From Bolinopsis microptera (lineage: Eukaryota; Ctenophora; Tentaculata; Lobata; Bolinopsidae): 60,000 bases of DNA. The stretch spans positions 2,191,375 through 2,251,374 of the forward strand of contig NC_087072.1 of the NCBI RefSeq assembly GCF_026151205.1, read 5' to 3'. Within the stretch, counting starts at the first letter, position 1. Every line of letters starts with the position of its first letter. A program made the translations under genes and the position numbers. A model generated the notes under the pieces. The model saw only the letters and a program-made list of their open reading frames with translations, ran no database searches and was not told the origin of the DNA. Below, piece by piece: positions 44,636-57,090 of this stretch.

Positions 44636-44924
44636 GGAGTCGTTCACATATTACGTAATCACAAATCAGCCGAAGGGGAGGGTTTTCAAATGCTTACGGT
44701 TGATTACGGGGGGGGGGGGGGGGGGGGGGGGGTTTGGTCGTTGATTACGTAATCAAAATTTTAATTTTTTACCGATTTTCGAAATACCAATTGGAAAATT
44801 TTCGTTAATTATGTAATCAACATTTTCTTTTTTTAAACCAATTTTCGTTTAGTAAGTGCTTTGCGATTATTTCATTCATTAATCCGTTGCCAAAATATTG
44901 ATTACGTAATATGTGAACGACCCC
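44636..44924. mobile_element. 290-bp MITE with G tract (copy 3-4 interval)
   Basis: Simple form, 289 bp, ends GGAGTCGTTCACATATTACG and CGTAATATGTGAACGACCCC, flanked by ATAT. Contains 25 G at 44708-44732 and several GATTACGTAATC palindromes. Confidence 0.8.
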
Positions 44925-45574
44925 ATATGCCTCCACACAAGAATATACCAATTACTTGGACTGCAGGAGTTCTACTGCTTTTTTTTGTTAGATTCACTAA
45001 TATTTATATACAGATTTGATATTTTGACCTTATATTTAATTTCACAATTTCACAATTTAGTATTTACAGTTTCACTACAAACGGATTGGTGTATCAAATA
45101 ATGAATAAATTTATATTCAAGCTTGAACTTCGTACTCTTTTAGTTTTACATTTATAAGTATTGGTTTTAAAAGCTCACGACAACGAATAGAACGTTAAAT
45201 TATTTGACAACTTAAATGATTCAAGCAAGAAAATAATCACAATCAATTATATAATTAAGTATATTTACGCGATTTTTGTGCTTCTTTTATGACTTTAATT
45301 TTGAAATAAAGAACTTACTCGTATAATCTGGTATTAATTGTTCAACCTACTCTCGAATATATAGATTTTCCGACAGTTGCATACACAGTCTATTCTAGTA
45401 ACGTTACAAATTCACTCGCTTTCGTATCAGTTGTGTTCTTATCAACACACTGAATTGTATACGGCTTTAAATTAAAGTATGAACACAGTGTACAATGTAT
45501 CATCATTATCAGCGAATTTAACGATAGTTTCAGTCTGCTTAAACTCCCTATGAGTATGGGCTGTACGGTAAACC

Positions 45575-45645
45575 GGGATTAACAGTAAGGTAAATCGCGT
45601 TTTTACTGATTCCTACAGTAAACCCCGATTTACCTTACCGTAAAC
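45575..45645. repeat. Conserved hairpin downstream of ZNF copy 4
   Basis: Homologue of the 14410-14469 hairpin; the left arm reads AGGTAAATCGCG and the right arm CCCCGATTTACCTTACC. Confidence 0.5.
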
Positions 45646-45897
45646 CCTTGTATGTATTTAATATGTCTTTTAAATATCCAAAAGAAGGTTAGGTCTTGCA
45701 TGTAAAATTGCTCGAAAACTTGATAAAACCCGAATATTAACTAAGAAAATAAAAAACTAATTTCACTTTACTAAACCTTTCACAAAACCTTTTACATCAG
45801 CTTTTGGCTTTGATAATTTGATTTGAGTTAGAAACTTCGTCCAGTTCCTGCAGCTATAAGATATCATATACATTTCAATAGAATTATACTAATGTTA

Positions 45898-46460
45898 TTA
45901 ATGCCCCATATTCCATAACCACTATACTGAGAGGTGAGACAGTGGGAGGAGTTGCTGGGGGAGACAAGTGAGATGTTGGTTGGTAACTGGAGAAGGAACC
46001 GGGAACTGGGAAGTAAGCTGGAACTGGAGAGTAGGGAGTCAGCTGACTCAGCTAAAGTTGTTAGAGGCTTCACGAAAGGTATAGGCTTTTAAAAAATGGG
46101 TCCTTCAACACTATCGTTTTGTCGAGAATTTGAAGCCTGGCTTCTTTCATGAAAAGTGTGTGAGTTTTCTCCGGTATAGTTCCGCTTTGGAAAAGCCAAA
46201 GTTGACTTATGACAACCATTAAAAGAACATTTAGAAGATCGATATGTATTTTTACTGTCATTTGGTTTTAGGCTTGCACTGTTGGAACATTTAGAGCATT
46301 TATATGGTTTTTCACCAGTATGAGTCAGCCGATGACAAACTTAATTTGATGATGATCTGTTGCTTGCACTGTAGGAACATTCAGAGCATTTGTATGGTTT
46401 TTCGCCAGTATGAGTCCGTCGATGTGAAACTAAAACTGATTTTTGGCTTGAACTGTAGGA
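45898..46460 (-). pseudogene. ZNF copy 4, out-of-frame downstream part
   Basis: Remnants of the later fingers and C-terminus in at least two frames. An extra 7 bases near 46003-46012 (GGGAACTGGGAAG against GGGAAG in copy 3) shift the Ser/Pro-rich tail, and the finger near 46340 carries a small insertion (TTGATGATGATCTG). The position of the ancestral stop corresponds to 45898-45900. Confidence 0.7.
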
Positions 46461-47530
46461 ACATTCAGGCAACTGTACAGTTTTTCGCCAGTATGAGTCC
46501 ACCGATGATTAACTAAAGCTGTCTTTTGGCTTGCGCTGTAGGAACATTCAGAGCATTTGTAAGGCTTTTGATTTTCACCGGTATGAGTCTGCTGATGGCG
46601 AGCTAAATTTTGTTTTTGGCTTGAACTGTAGGAACATTCGGAGCATTTATACGGTTTTTCGCCAGTATGAGTCCGCCGATGTAAAACTAAAGCTCTCTTT
46701 TGGTTTGCACTGTAGGAACATTCAGAGCATTTGTAAGGTTTTTCACCAGTGTGAATCAGCTGATGACGAACTAAATTCGGTTTTACGCTTGCACTGTAGG
46801 AACATTCAGAGCATTTGTAAGGTTTTTCACCAGTGTGAATCAGCTGATGGCGAACTAAATTTGGTTTTACGCTTGTACTGTAGGAACATTCAGAGCATTT
46901 ATATGGCTTTTCACCAGTATGAGTCCGTCGATGTAAAACTAAAGCTCTCTTTTGGTTTGCGCTGTAGGAACATTCATAGCATTTGTAAGGCTTTTCACTG
47001 GTATGACTTAGCTGATGGCGAACTAAATTGTGTTTTCGGCTTGCACTGTAGGAACATTCAGAGCATTTATACGTTTTTTCACCAGTATGAGTCTGTTGAT
47101 GTAAAACTAAAGCTTTTGTTTTGCTTGCACTGTACGAACATTCAGAGCAGTTGTAAGACTTCTCATCAGTATGAACCGACTGTTGACAAGGTAATGCTGA
47201 TTCTTGGATGGGACAATGCATCTGAGAAGTAGGATTCGAATACTTTTCTGATTTAATAACAAGATTATCTTCCTCTTTCTTGATCTCTGTCTTCATCAAT
47301 TCTGGTAAGTTGCAATCTTCCAGGCCCTCTTTCTTGATCTCTGTCATTATCAATTCTGGTAAGTTGCAATCTTCCAGGCCCTCTTTCTTGATCTCTGTCT
47401 TTATCAATTCTGGTAAGTTGCAATCTTCCAGGCCCTCTTTCTTGATCTCAGTCTTTATCAATTCTGGTCGGATGTAATCTTCTTCCATCTTCATATCATC
47501 TTTAAACTCTGGTACATTTTGCTGCTTCAT
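46430..47530 (-). CDS. ZNF copy 4: C2H2 zinc-finger protein, N-terminal ORF of 366 residues
   Basis: I take the start at [12 protein letters not shown] (47530), as in the other copies. The frame happens to be open 23 codons further upstream across the acceptor-like TTTCCAG, which is probably intron. Four SUMO-motif repeats follow; the third has IMTE and the first LPEL is RPEL, exactly as in copy 1. Eight C2H2 fingers come next (finger 3 starts YKCYECSYS). The shared one-base deletion near 46470 then ends the frame with [13 protein letters not shown]. Confidence 0.72.
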   Translation of the reverse strand: MKQQNVPEFKDDMKMEEDYIRPELIKTEIKKEGLEDCNLPELIKTEIKKEGLEDCNLPELIMTEIKKEGLEDCNLPELMKTEIKKEEDNLVIKSEKYSNPTSQMHCPIQESALPCQQSVHTDEKSYNCSECSYSASKTKALVLHQQTHTGEKTYKCSECSYSASRKHNLVRHQLSHTSEKPYKCYECSYSANQKRALVLHRRTHTGEKPYKCSECSYSTSVKPNLVRHQLIHTGEKPYKCSECSYSASVKPNLVRHQLIHTGEKPYKCSECSYSANQKRALVLHRRTHTGEKPYKCSECSYSSSQKQNLARHQQTHTGENQKPYKCSECSYSASQKTALVNHRWTHTGEKLYSCLNVPTVQAKNQF

Positions 47531-48256
47531 TTTACTGGAAAGTCGACATGAACAACCGTACGCGTACGTGTAAATATGTTGGCATTCTATGATGGTCACT
47601 AGAAAATGATATGAATGTAAATTCGAGGTGTATTATCAGTATCTCCGAAACGATATTTCAGATAAGAATTAATTGGAAAAAATGTTAGCTCTGTTCATGG
47701 AGCATCAAACTTAAAGCTAGCTAATTGGAGAATAGAGTACCCAATGAAAAAACAAGCCTTGATCACAGAAAATAGGGAAATGGCGGAGAGGGTAGTCAAA
47801 TTCGTTAAAAGTTTAAAATGTTATTTTGATATTTTGCCGATAATTAGTTGCAAATAAAAGATAATACATATATAATAATAAATAATTATAACTCGTGCAA
47901 GTCCAAAATGGGCCGTGTGCTGCTTCTAGGAAGTACATATGACAGTGCATATCAGCACACTGTTGGCTTTCTTAGAGACCTGATGAGTACCAAGCGGAAA
48001 TCATGACTGCCTGGTAAGCAAGTTCACACTCATTCCGAATGGCGGTAGACTATTACAGCTACACTGCAGCTTACACTGTAGTGGGAATCGCGTCACTGAT
48101 ATCCTCCGAGCATAATTACCAGGATAAATCCTGTACCAATCACACATATATACATGTATTATAATAAACTTCTAAACTTAATAAAACAATTAAACTATAA
48201 CTGCAGTCTTCAAAATAAAGTTCCACGATAATGTTATATCTGAATATTGCATTACG

Positions 48257-48400
48257 ATACTGTCCGTGATCTAGTTCGTGATGTTCGTGATGTAAATTTT
48301 ACGGTGATCACTTTTTACAGAATTCTGTAGTAGTACAAGACCATGAATCTGGTCACGATTTAGGAAAGGTTTAGGTCACGTTTTACATCACGGACAGTAT
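48257..48400. mobile_element. 29-bp-TIR MITE (copy 4, right end shortened)
   Basis: Same shortened right end (ACATCACGGACAGTAT) as the copy at 9563-9700, supporting a common origin of intervals 1 and 4. Confidence 0.65.
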
Positions 48401-48580
48401 TACTATTATAGTACAGACAGATCGTAGTACTGAAAAAATCGATCGACCGACATGACAAGAAGCTTTCGAAGGATTTTTGACGTTTTTGAGTCCCATTAGG
48501 TGCCCTTTATGGCTGACCAACTTTTCCAAACTTTTCCACGGTCTTAAGCCCACTTTTTGCCACTTTTACCACTTTTTACC

Positions 48581-49154
48581 GGGTGGGCGACAATTGACCC
48601 CCCGACAATTGACCCCCCGACAATTAACCCCCCGACAATTGACCCCCCGACAATTTACCCCCCGACAATTGACCCCCGGCTGACCTTGACCCTGACCCAG
48701 GACCCAGGACCCAGGGCCCAGGACCCTGACCCTGACCCTGGCCCTGGCCCTGACCCTGACCCTGACCCTGACCCTGACCCTGACCCTGACCCTGACCCAG
48801 GACCCTGTCCCTGTCCCTGACCCTGACCCTGACCCTGACCCTGACCCTGACCCAAACCCTGACCCAGGACCCTAACCCTAACCTTAACCCTAACCCTAAC
48901 CCTGACCCTGACCCTAACCCTTACCCTGACCCAGGACCCTAACCCTCACCCTAACCCTGACCCAGGACCCGATCAATTGACCCCAGTGTAATTACATGGG
49001 GGGTCAATTGTCGGGGGGTCAATTGTCGTACTAAACCCTAGATTTCGCGACAATTGACCCCAGTATAATTACATAGGGGTCAATTGTCGGGGGTCAATTG
49101 TCTGGGGGTCAATTGTCGGGGGGTGAATTGTCGGGGGGTCAATTGTCGCGGTAC
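48581..49154. mobile_element. Foldback-like element with telomere-like core (copy 4)
   Basis: Orthologous to 9879-10372, at the same site with the same 9-bp duplication CTTTTTACC (48572-48580 and 49155-49163). The core of CCCTGA/CCCTAA units is longer (574 bp in all), with added CCCTGG variants. The flanking GACAATTGACCCC arms are conserved. Confidence 0.75.
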
Positions 49155-49163
49155 CTTTTTACC

Positions 49164-50277
49164 ACCTTTCTTGTTTGTCGAATATCCTTAGTTTTGAACA
49201 TCGCAAGAGCTTGCAGATTAATCGAGGGTGTTCATCTTATCAGGAGGAAAAACTGATGTAAAGACAATTTAGACGAGTAACACTAACAGTAACACTAATA
49301 ACACTAATAACATCCGTTAAGCTAGTTTTCCTATTCATTTACAATAACAATTGTAATAGATTAAGAAGAACTACCCGAAGGCAGCTGTACTCGGCAATAA
49401 CGATTCAATAAACATCAGCTAATTGGACACTAACTTAAACTATACCGCCCTTATCCCGAAATACTACGGGAAATACTATTGACATTGTATGAGTATGACG
49501 TATGTATCAACCTTGGAGGACTTCGCCGATTCGACGCACCTCGCAAACTTTACTGGGCCGCGCTCAGCCTATCAATGTATCATTCCGCCGATGTATCATT
49601 CCGCCGAATCTCTATTCATATGATTAATATGAACATAAATATAATAGCCTGGCCCTGAGGTCCCCTGGGCCAGGTAACGCAACTTAGCATTCTTGCTTCG
49701 CATCGAAGACGAGATCGTTGCTTTGCTTTGCAGAGCAACGATCTGGAAGAGTTGACAACGTTAATTTAATCAAGTATCGACCCGGAAGCAACCCAAACTC
49801 AAAGAAATTTTTACAGCATGTGATAGTTGATGCAATTAATCGAAATTTATATTACAATTCGTATTAAAGTACAATAATATATAATTATAACTATTAGTGA
49901 TTAGTGCGGCCCAGTAAATGTAATGCATCGCGCTAAAAATTAAAAGCTCTGCCTCTACCTACAGTCACAAATAAGAACATGAACAGCACAAAGAACGTAC
50001 GCGTAAAATGCTTTAAACAATAAAATATTAAATGTTTAAAGTTAAACAATAAAATATTTAAACCGTAAACTCTTAACATATGTATGTTATTAACTTCCTT
50101 GTTTTACTTTTCCTTGTCTCTTCCAACCAGATATTTATCCAACTATCAATATTTCAATCATGAGTTATTGAGACTAATAAACAGCGAATTACTCCGTTAT
50201 TTGATATGTTATTAAATGTAACAAACAATCATGTTCGGGAGATCGTTAAAAAAATATCAGTTCACATTGACATAGGA
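49164..50277. other. ZNF4-GPCR4 intergenic part of the duplicated unit
   Basis: Closely matches the copy-1 interval, including the ACGAGATCGTTGC hairpin block near 49710-49745. No gene is supported. Confidence 0.5.
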
Positions 50278-50372
50278 TTATCGTAAACATTTCACGAAAT
50301 AGCATTTATAAAAAAATTCCTAATAATTAGGAATTTTTTTATAAATGCTATCTCGTGAAATGTTTACGATAA
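50278..50372. repeat. 95-bp hairpin from a local inverted duplication
   Basis: The right arm, ATAAATGCTATCTCGTGAAA and flanks, is ancestral and present in all intervals. The left arm is its reverse complement, found only here, separated by a few bases around CCTAATAATTAGG. One mismatch was seen in the arms. Confidence 0.85.
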
Positions 50373-51020
50373 CGAAAGACAATGATAACCCTGGTTATTA
50401 ATAACACCCCTAATCATATAATCATTATAATTCACATGCGTCATGCCTATCTTAAAATTTCTTCCTAGCTGTGACAATCTTCTAAAGTTAAATTGGGAAA
50501 CACGTGACCGGGTGCAGTCCATCTCGTGCGAACTTTCCTAATCAAATGACCAGGGTGTAAATCCGTAGTAAATACATATTATAAATATATACATTACAGA
50601 AAAGCCGACAACAACTCCACTCGTGAGACTTGTCTGAATGCTTTTTCTGGAAAAACATAAATTTGATGTTAAATTGAGCTACTCAATTATTAGGACAAGC
50701 AGACTGTGATTGATTGACTAAATTATGTTTAGTCCCCCATATTATTACATTTACAACATGTTATCACTATCAGTTGAATAATATCTGCCGTGACTATGGC
50801 TATTCATTTTGATTTAGTCAGGAATTCTTGATAAGGTGTATTTTTATCTTTTGCTTTTAATTTATCCCAATCTAGATCAGTAATTGATATGTATTTTGTT
50901 TTCGATACGTTGTGTCTAATTTAAATTAGTGCCACCAAGGTTTATTCAATTTGCGATTGTATTACTTTCTACTTAGGTGTTAGGGGTAGTTCACAAATCA
51001 CATATTATGTGATCAGTGAA

Positions 51021-51042
51021 GGGGGGGGGGGGGGGGGGGGGG
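51021..51042 (+). repeat. Poly-G tract upstream of GPCR copy 4
   Basis: Twenty-two G, ending 143 bases before the receptor start codon. Confidence 0.9.
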
Positions 51043-51184
51043 TTTCTAGGTGGTATTACGCTTGTGTAACTTTACGGTAGCTATGTCAATGTGTAAAACA
51101 GAAAACTGATTATGAATTGGCCACAAAGAGATAACGTAAAACTTCTGTTTAATAATTTTAATATTCCTGGAAACCCGTAGCACA

Positions 51185-52299
51185 ATGACGACCCTGGAAT
51201 ATGATTACAGTAACGGAACTCTGCACGCCATTAAAAGTGATGTGATGAGATACACGTGGTCTGTGTATTTCTTAGTGATTCTCTGTTTATCTCTTGTCGG
51301 AGACACATTCATTCTGATTATATCCGTCAAGTACAGGGCCATCCGACTTGACAAGGTCCTCGTAGCTATCATCCAACACATTGCTGTATGCGACTTAATG
51401 ATCTGTGTGGTATCCATACTTCCGAAGGTTACCTCCCTCATTGCCGATAGATGGGTGCTAGGCAACGTCATGTGTACAGCGTGTTGTCTCGGTAGATATT
51501 ACTTGTATGGAGTCATCCTGTCTCTTGTTTGTGCTATGCCTTCGGTCCTGCTGCTTCTCCTCAAATATCCCCTCCAGTCGTCGACAGTAACTTTGAAGAC
51601 CGTACATCAGATTTGTGGAGCGTTTTGGTTGATAGCTTCGATTGGCCTGGTGACGACCCTGATCCTTGATTATGAATGGGAAATTTACTTTTCATACAAA
51701 GGTTATGATTGCGATTTTATTTTGAGTAAAAGTATTTGGCGTCGGATGAGGACGTTGACAACAGCCATATTTATCTCAATTCTAAACTGTATTGTTGTTA
51801 CAACCACAATTCAAATGATAATCATGGCTAAAGGGATCGTTAGCAAGCGTGGAGAAAGTCTGAAGTGGCAAAGGGTCTTGACAAAAGTTCTTAAGGCAAT
51901 AATTTATTGCATCTCCTCCCTTCCATTTGCTGTTTACCAAATCATAGAATTACACATTTCCGAAGAAGAATTCAACCACCACTTATACAGACTAGCCGAC
52001 TCTTTGCTGTTCCTTCAGATTGTGAGCAATTTGCATGTGCTTACTTTGAAGAGCATTAGAAAGTTTTTCCGGACAAAGATATACAACAGACATCGCAACA
52101 ACCTTCGAACTGGGTGAGGCTGTAATGTTAACTGAAGTTTGAGTTGTATAAGTAAATTGTGTTTGATTCATAAACGACTGGAAGAAGAATGAATAATTCT
52201 AATATAACGCTTTTTATGTCATTTCTTCTCAGGAATAAGAAGACTCACGCAAATAAAAGGGACATGGCTGATACTATAACGACAACAATTTCAACTTAG
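51185..52299 (+). CDS. GPCR copy 4: divergent class-A-like receptor, intact, two exons
   Basis: 331 residues, join of 51185-52113 and 52233-52299. Same architecture as copy 1: NGT glycosylation site, Asp in IAVCDL, Trp90 and the Cys97-Cys176 pair, CISSLPF in TM6, no DRY and no NPxxY. Replacements relative to copy 1 are few and mostly conservative (for example SLVGD kept, KWEICF to EWEIYF, MYNRH to IYNRH). Exon 2 follows the same donor (GG|GTGAGG) and acceptor (TTCTTCTCAG). It lacks one codon (Ile of KRDIMAD) relative to copy 1, an in-frame change that supports real coding use of the tail. Confidence 0.82.
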
Positions 52300-52380
52300 G
52301 ATTAATAGATGGAGATTCTGGTGGGGAAGTAAGGCATATTGTTTTGACGCGTGACAGCAATTAACCAATCAGCATCCACT

Positions 52381-53032
52381 CTTAGATGGCAAGTACGTAC
52401 GGTACAGCTACTTTTAAAGGTACGTACCGTACAGGCACTGTAAGGTACAAATTTTTTTCAAATTTTTAGAATCAACTTCAGTGAATTACTTGCAATTTCT
52501 GATTAGTATTATCATCATAATTTTTGAGATAGAAGTCGAAAATTAACACAGTGGTTAAAACAATAAAAGATTTAAAAGGAAAATTTGTGTACCGGATCGC
52601 TCTTAACCGGTACTACACTACTACTACTTGTAATTATCGTTAAACTCAAAGCTTCATCCTTTTGTTGCAGTATACGAACACCAGCTTTTCAGCTAGCTCA
52701 GGTCGCAACCTTAATCTACGCTTGTCCATAATATACTCGTAATCTCTAAAATTGGTCTAACAAATTGACGAAAACACTGAATACTATTTGGGCCAACTGT
52801 TTAAGCAGAAAAAGTTCTCCTCCAAAATATTTCCAGTATATTGACGGATTAATAAGCTTCATAGGTTCTGATTCCGCATCAGTGTAGGGTTTTACCCCTT
52901 CTCTGTCGCGCACGTACCGTCTAGTTTTTGTTTCCATTGCTATCAACTGGATTCAACCTTTCAGCCTACTTTATTAAGTACGTACCGTACAGCTAATTTA
53001 AAGGTACGTACCGTACGAACTTACCATCTTAG
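52381..53032. mobile_element. hAT-like non-autonomous element, 652 bp (copy 4)
   Basis: Complete copy with perfect 8-bp duplications CATCCACT (52373-52380 and 53033-53040) and the same ends as the other copies. Confidence 0.8.
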
Positions 53033-53081
53033 CATCCACTATTGACCGATGGAATTCATACCCCAGAATCACTGTCAATAT

Positions 53082-53368
53082 GGAGTCGTTCACATATTAC
53101 GTAATCACAAATCAGCCGAGGGGGAGGGTTTTCAAATGCTTACGGTTGATTACGGGGGGGGGGGGGGGGGGGGGGGTTTTGGTCGTTGATTACGTAATCA
53201 AAATTTTAATTTTTTACCGATTTTCGAAATACCAATTGGAAAATTTTCGTTAATTATGTAATCAACATTTTCTTTTTTAAACCAATTTTCGTTAAGTAAG
53301 TGCTTTGCGATTATTTCATTCATTAATCCGTTGCCAAAATATTGATTACGTAATATGTGAACGACCCC
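53082..53368. mobile_element. 290-bp MITE with G tract (copy 4-5 interval)
   Basis: 287 bp, same inverted ends and ATAT flanks; the G tract is 23 (53154-53176). Confidence 0.8.
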
Positions 53369-53809
53369 ATATGCCTCCACACAAGAATATACCAATTACT
53401 TGGACTGCAGGAGTTCTACTGCTTTTTTTTGTTAGATTCACTAATATTTATATACAGATTTGATATTTTGACCTTATATTTAATTTCACAATTTCACAAT
53501 TTAGTATTTACAGTTTCACTACAAACGGATTGGTGTATCAAATAATGAATAAATTTATATTCAAGCTTGAACTTCGTACTCTTTTAGTTTTACATTTATA
53601 AGTATTGGTTTTAAAAGCTCACGACAACGAATAGAAGAACGTTAAATTATTTGACAACTTAAATGATTCAAGCAAGAAAATAATCACAATCAATTAGATA
53701 ATTAAGTATATTTACGCGATTCTTGTGCTTCTTTTATGACTTTAATTTTGAAATAAAGAACTTACTCGTATAATCTGGTATTAATTGTTCAACCTACTCT
53801 CGAATATAT

Positions 53810-55992
53810 GGACACGTTCATTTGAGTTTGAGGATATTGGTAAACAAAAATAATAGCGTTTTTGACGATAGTGGCTTAATTTTGACATCTATTAACCTAG
53901 CACGTTCAGAAGTTCTGAACATTAGCCACGTAACCCATACTCCCATATGCACCGCTCATAAAGAAAATCTATTGTTGTTAGGCACTATAATGTTTCAAAT
54001 GTCACATTTTGTGTGACTTAGTTAACTGCAGTTGTCTAATTATCATTCCTTGGTCTGAAATATAGTAAATTAGGTCAATCTAACAATTATGATACAACAT
54101 TGGTTAATGGGCACGGATCGAACGGTTACAAGGCAATATTTGGGTAACTTTGTCACACTCATGATACCATACCTCTATTCTACTGTGAGGTGTCCTAAAA
54201 ACCCTTTCAACTCATTATTTTATGGTTGCTCTACCAAGCATAGCCCTAAAATATGTTGTTTTGAATAGTTAGCTAATACAGGCACTTGGTTATTGGGAAA
54301 TGAGGTTAATTCTGTCAAAATATATGAAATTTAAAATTTTGGGCGAATAATTTATATCTGATTTTGGTTTGAAAGGCGGGAAAATTTTATATGATGACAA
54401 TGTAGTTGATGCAAGTTAAGATCAGTTGATGTTTACATTGTCACAAAAAATTATACCAAATCGTAAATAGATTAAAAATAATGATTATAGAATGAAATAG
54501 TCTCTTATAATAACTCTTATAATACCTGATGTGACAAAGTAAACATGTCTTGCCCCTATTTTGAAGATCTATATTCTATACCTCTATTAGAATATTGTCC
54601 AGAACATCAGAGCTTAAGTTTAACAATTTTACGTTAAATTTGTCAAAGTCACTAAAAATGTGACAAAATTAACTTTTCATGCCCCAACAATTTCAAGATA
54701 GTGTGTAAAAATTAGCATAGGCTGCTTTATTACCTATATAAATCAATCCAAACTACAAAAAATATATGTTAATGTGATGACGATTACCTAACTCTTATAA
54801 TAACTGATGTGACAAAGTAAACATGTCTTGCCCCTATTTTGAAGATCTATAACTCTATTAGAATTCAACATTCTTTCAGAAACGATTGGAAGAATATTGT
54901 CCAGAACATAAGAACTCAATTTTTAAAATTTAGATTAATTTGTCAAAGACATTGAAAATGTGACAAAATTAACTTTCCCTGCCCCAACAGTATCAAGATA
55001 GTGTGTTAAAATTGGCATAAGATTTATTACAGGTATATTAAAGTATTAATCGATCCAAACTACGAAAAATATCTTTTAATCTGATGACGATTACCTAACT
55101 CTTATAATAACTGATGTGACAAAGTAAACATGTCTTGCCCCTATTTTGAAGAACTATACTTCTATTAGAATACTATGTAACTTTATCATCAAAAAAATTT
55201 CGATAAACTAGTTATTTTGCCAGCAAGGAGCTAACAGAGTTGTAATAATTTTTTGTGACGAAATTAACCTATTTTTGACCATGTAGCGGTATAGTTTAAT
55301 TGTGACACTGTTAACATATTACCACCTGATAATGATTTATGTGACTGGTGCATGGTACTAGCAGTGTTGTTTGATCCATAGTACGTATAATATAAGGGGT
55401 TTAAGCTGGTATATCATTATTTGTTCAATTTCACACATGTTCAGATATTATCAAGATTATGTGACAAAGTAAGCTTGGTTGTGCCTTCTATGTTTTAATT
55501 CCTTACGACTAAATGATATAATAACAATTCCCAGCACTTCCAGGCCATCAAATAAACTTACACTACTCAGCATTGCTTATCAGGGTGCCCTAAACATTCA
55601 TAACATATTTTCTTTAATGTGTGACAGAGTAAACCTGAATGCACCATCTAACGAAAAAAGTCGTCAAATATGTAGGTAATGGTCATATGTACCCATCCAA
55701 TCAACTGGACACTCAAAAATTTGGTCAAAAACGGCAGCAAGGGGTCCATATTTACTCCGTCACATATTTATAGTGTGACAATGTAACCATTTCCGTGCCG
55801 GCCGTATTTAAGCGATATATTATCACCTGATTAAGATATCATTATGTGACAAAGTTAGCCTAGAGGATGAGACGATTATCCTAACCATCAAGGGTCTAAG
55901 TAATTTCATAGTGTGACAAAGTCAACTACACTGTGCCTTTTAATAGGGTCAATTATATTTACCAATATCCTCAAACTCAAATGAACGTGTCC
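53810..55992. mobile_element. 2183-bp TIR element built of degenerate TGTGACAAAGT repeats
   Basis: Perfect 35-bp terminal inverted repeats (53810-53844 and 55958-55992) begin GGACACGTTCATTTGAG. They interrupt CGAATATATAG, which is intact in the other three intervals; ATAT is duplicated. The interior has no long ORF. It contains about 2.3 tandem copies of a 278-307-bp unit (starts near 54531, 54809 and 55116). It also has many scattered copies of TGTGACAAAGTAAAC followed by TGCCCC or a degenerate form, mostly in one orientation, with a recurrent TATTACCACCTGATAATGAT-like neighbour. Non-autonomous; superfamily not recognised. Confidence 0.8.
54505..55165 (+). repeat. Tandem repeat inside the 2183-bp element
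   Basis: Three starts of the block CTTATAATAACTGATGTGAC / AAACATGTCTTGCCCC / TATTTTGAAGATCTAT, spaced 278 and 307 bases apart. The third copy is partial. Confidence 0.85.
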
Positions 55993-56207
55993 ATATAGAT
56001 TTTCCGACAGTTGCATGCACAGTCTATTCTAGTAACGTTACAAATTCACTCGCTTTCGTATCAGTTGTGTTCTTATCAACACACTGAATTGTATACGGCT
56101 TTAAATTAAAGTATGAACACAGTGTACAATGTATCATCATTATCAGCGAATTTAACGATAGTTTCAGTCTGCTTAAACTCCCTATGAGTATGGGCTGTAC
56201 GGTAAAC

Positions 56208-56275
56208 CGGGATTAACAGTAAGGTAAATCGCGTTTTTACTGATTCCTACAGTAAACCCCGATTTACCTTACCGT
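56208..56275. repeat. Conserved hairpin downstream of ZNF copy 5
   Basis: Homologue of the hairpin at 14410-14469, same relative position. Confidence 0.5.
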
Positions 56276-56531
56276 AAACCCTTGTATGTATTTAATATGT
56301 CTTTTAAATATCCAAAAGAAGGTTAGGTCTTGTATGTAAAATTGCTCGAAAACTTGATAAAACCCGAATATTAACTAAGAAAATAAGAAACTAATTTCAC
56401 TTTACTAAACCTTTCACAAAACCTTTTACATCAGCTTTTGGCTTTGATAATTTGATTTGAGTTAGAAACTTCGTCCAGTTCCTGCAGCTATAGAATATCA
56501 CATACATTTCAATAGAATTATACTAATGTTA

Positions 56532-57090
56532 TTAATGCCCCATATTTCATAAACACTATACTGAGAGGTGAGACAGTGGGAGGAGTTGCTGGGGGAGACA
56601 AGTGAGATGTTGGTTGGTAACTGGAGAAGGAACCGGGAAGTAAGCTGGAACTGGAGAGTAGGGAGTCAGCTGACTCAGCTAAAGTTGTTAGAGGCTTTAC
56701 GAAAGGTATAGGCTTTTAAAAAATGGGTCCTTCAACACTATCGTTTTGTCGAGAATTTGAAGCCTGGCTTCTTTCATGAAAAGTGTGTGAGTTTTCTCCG
56801 GTATAGTTCCGCTTTGGAAAAGCCAAAGTTGACTTATGACAACCATTAAAAGAACATTTAGAAGATCGATATGTATTTTTACTGTCATTTGGTTTTAGGC
56901 TTGCACTGTTGGAACATTTAGAGCATTTATATGGTTTTTCACCAGTATGAGTCAGCCGATGACAAACTTAATTTGATCATGATGATCTGTTGCTTGCACT
57001 GTAGGAACATTCAGAGCATTTGTATGGTTTTTCGCCAGTATGAGTCCGTCGATGTGAAACTAAAGATGATTTTTGGCTTGAACTGTAGGA
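56532..57090 (-). pseudogene. ZNF copy 5, out-of-frame downstream part
   Basis: Finger remnants and Ser/Pro-rich tail in frames other than the N-terminal ORF. An insertion near 56975 (TTGATCATGATGATCTG) adds a further shift relative to copy 3 (TTGATCTG). The ancestral stop position is 56532-56534. Confidence 0.7.

Noticed and set aside
54505-55165. CRISPR-like array
   Set aside because: Repeats are 278-307 bases and degenerate, without short direct repeats and unique spacers; the genome is eukaryotic.
55479-55679. Short ORF in the 2183-bp element
   Set aside because: Contains the TGTGACA(A/G)AGT motif like other non-coding parts of the element; only 66 codons and no homologous frame in the neighbouring modules.
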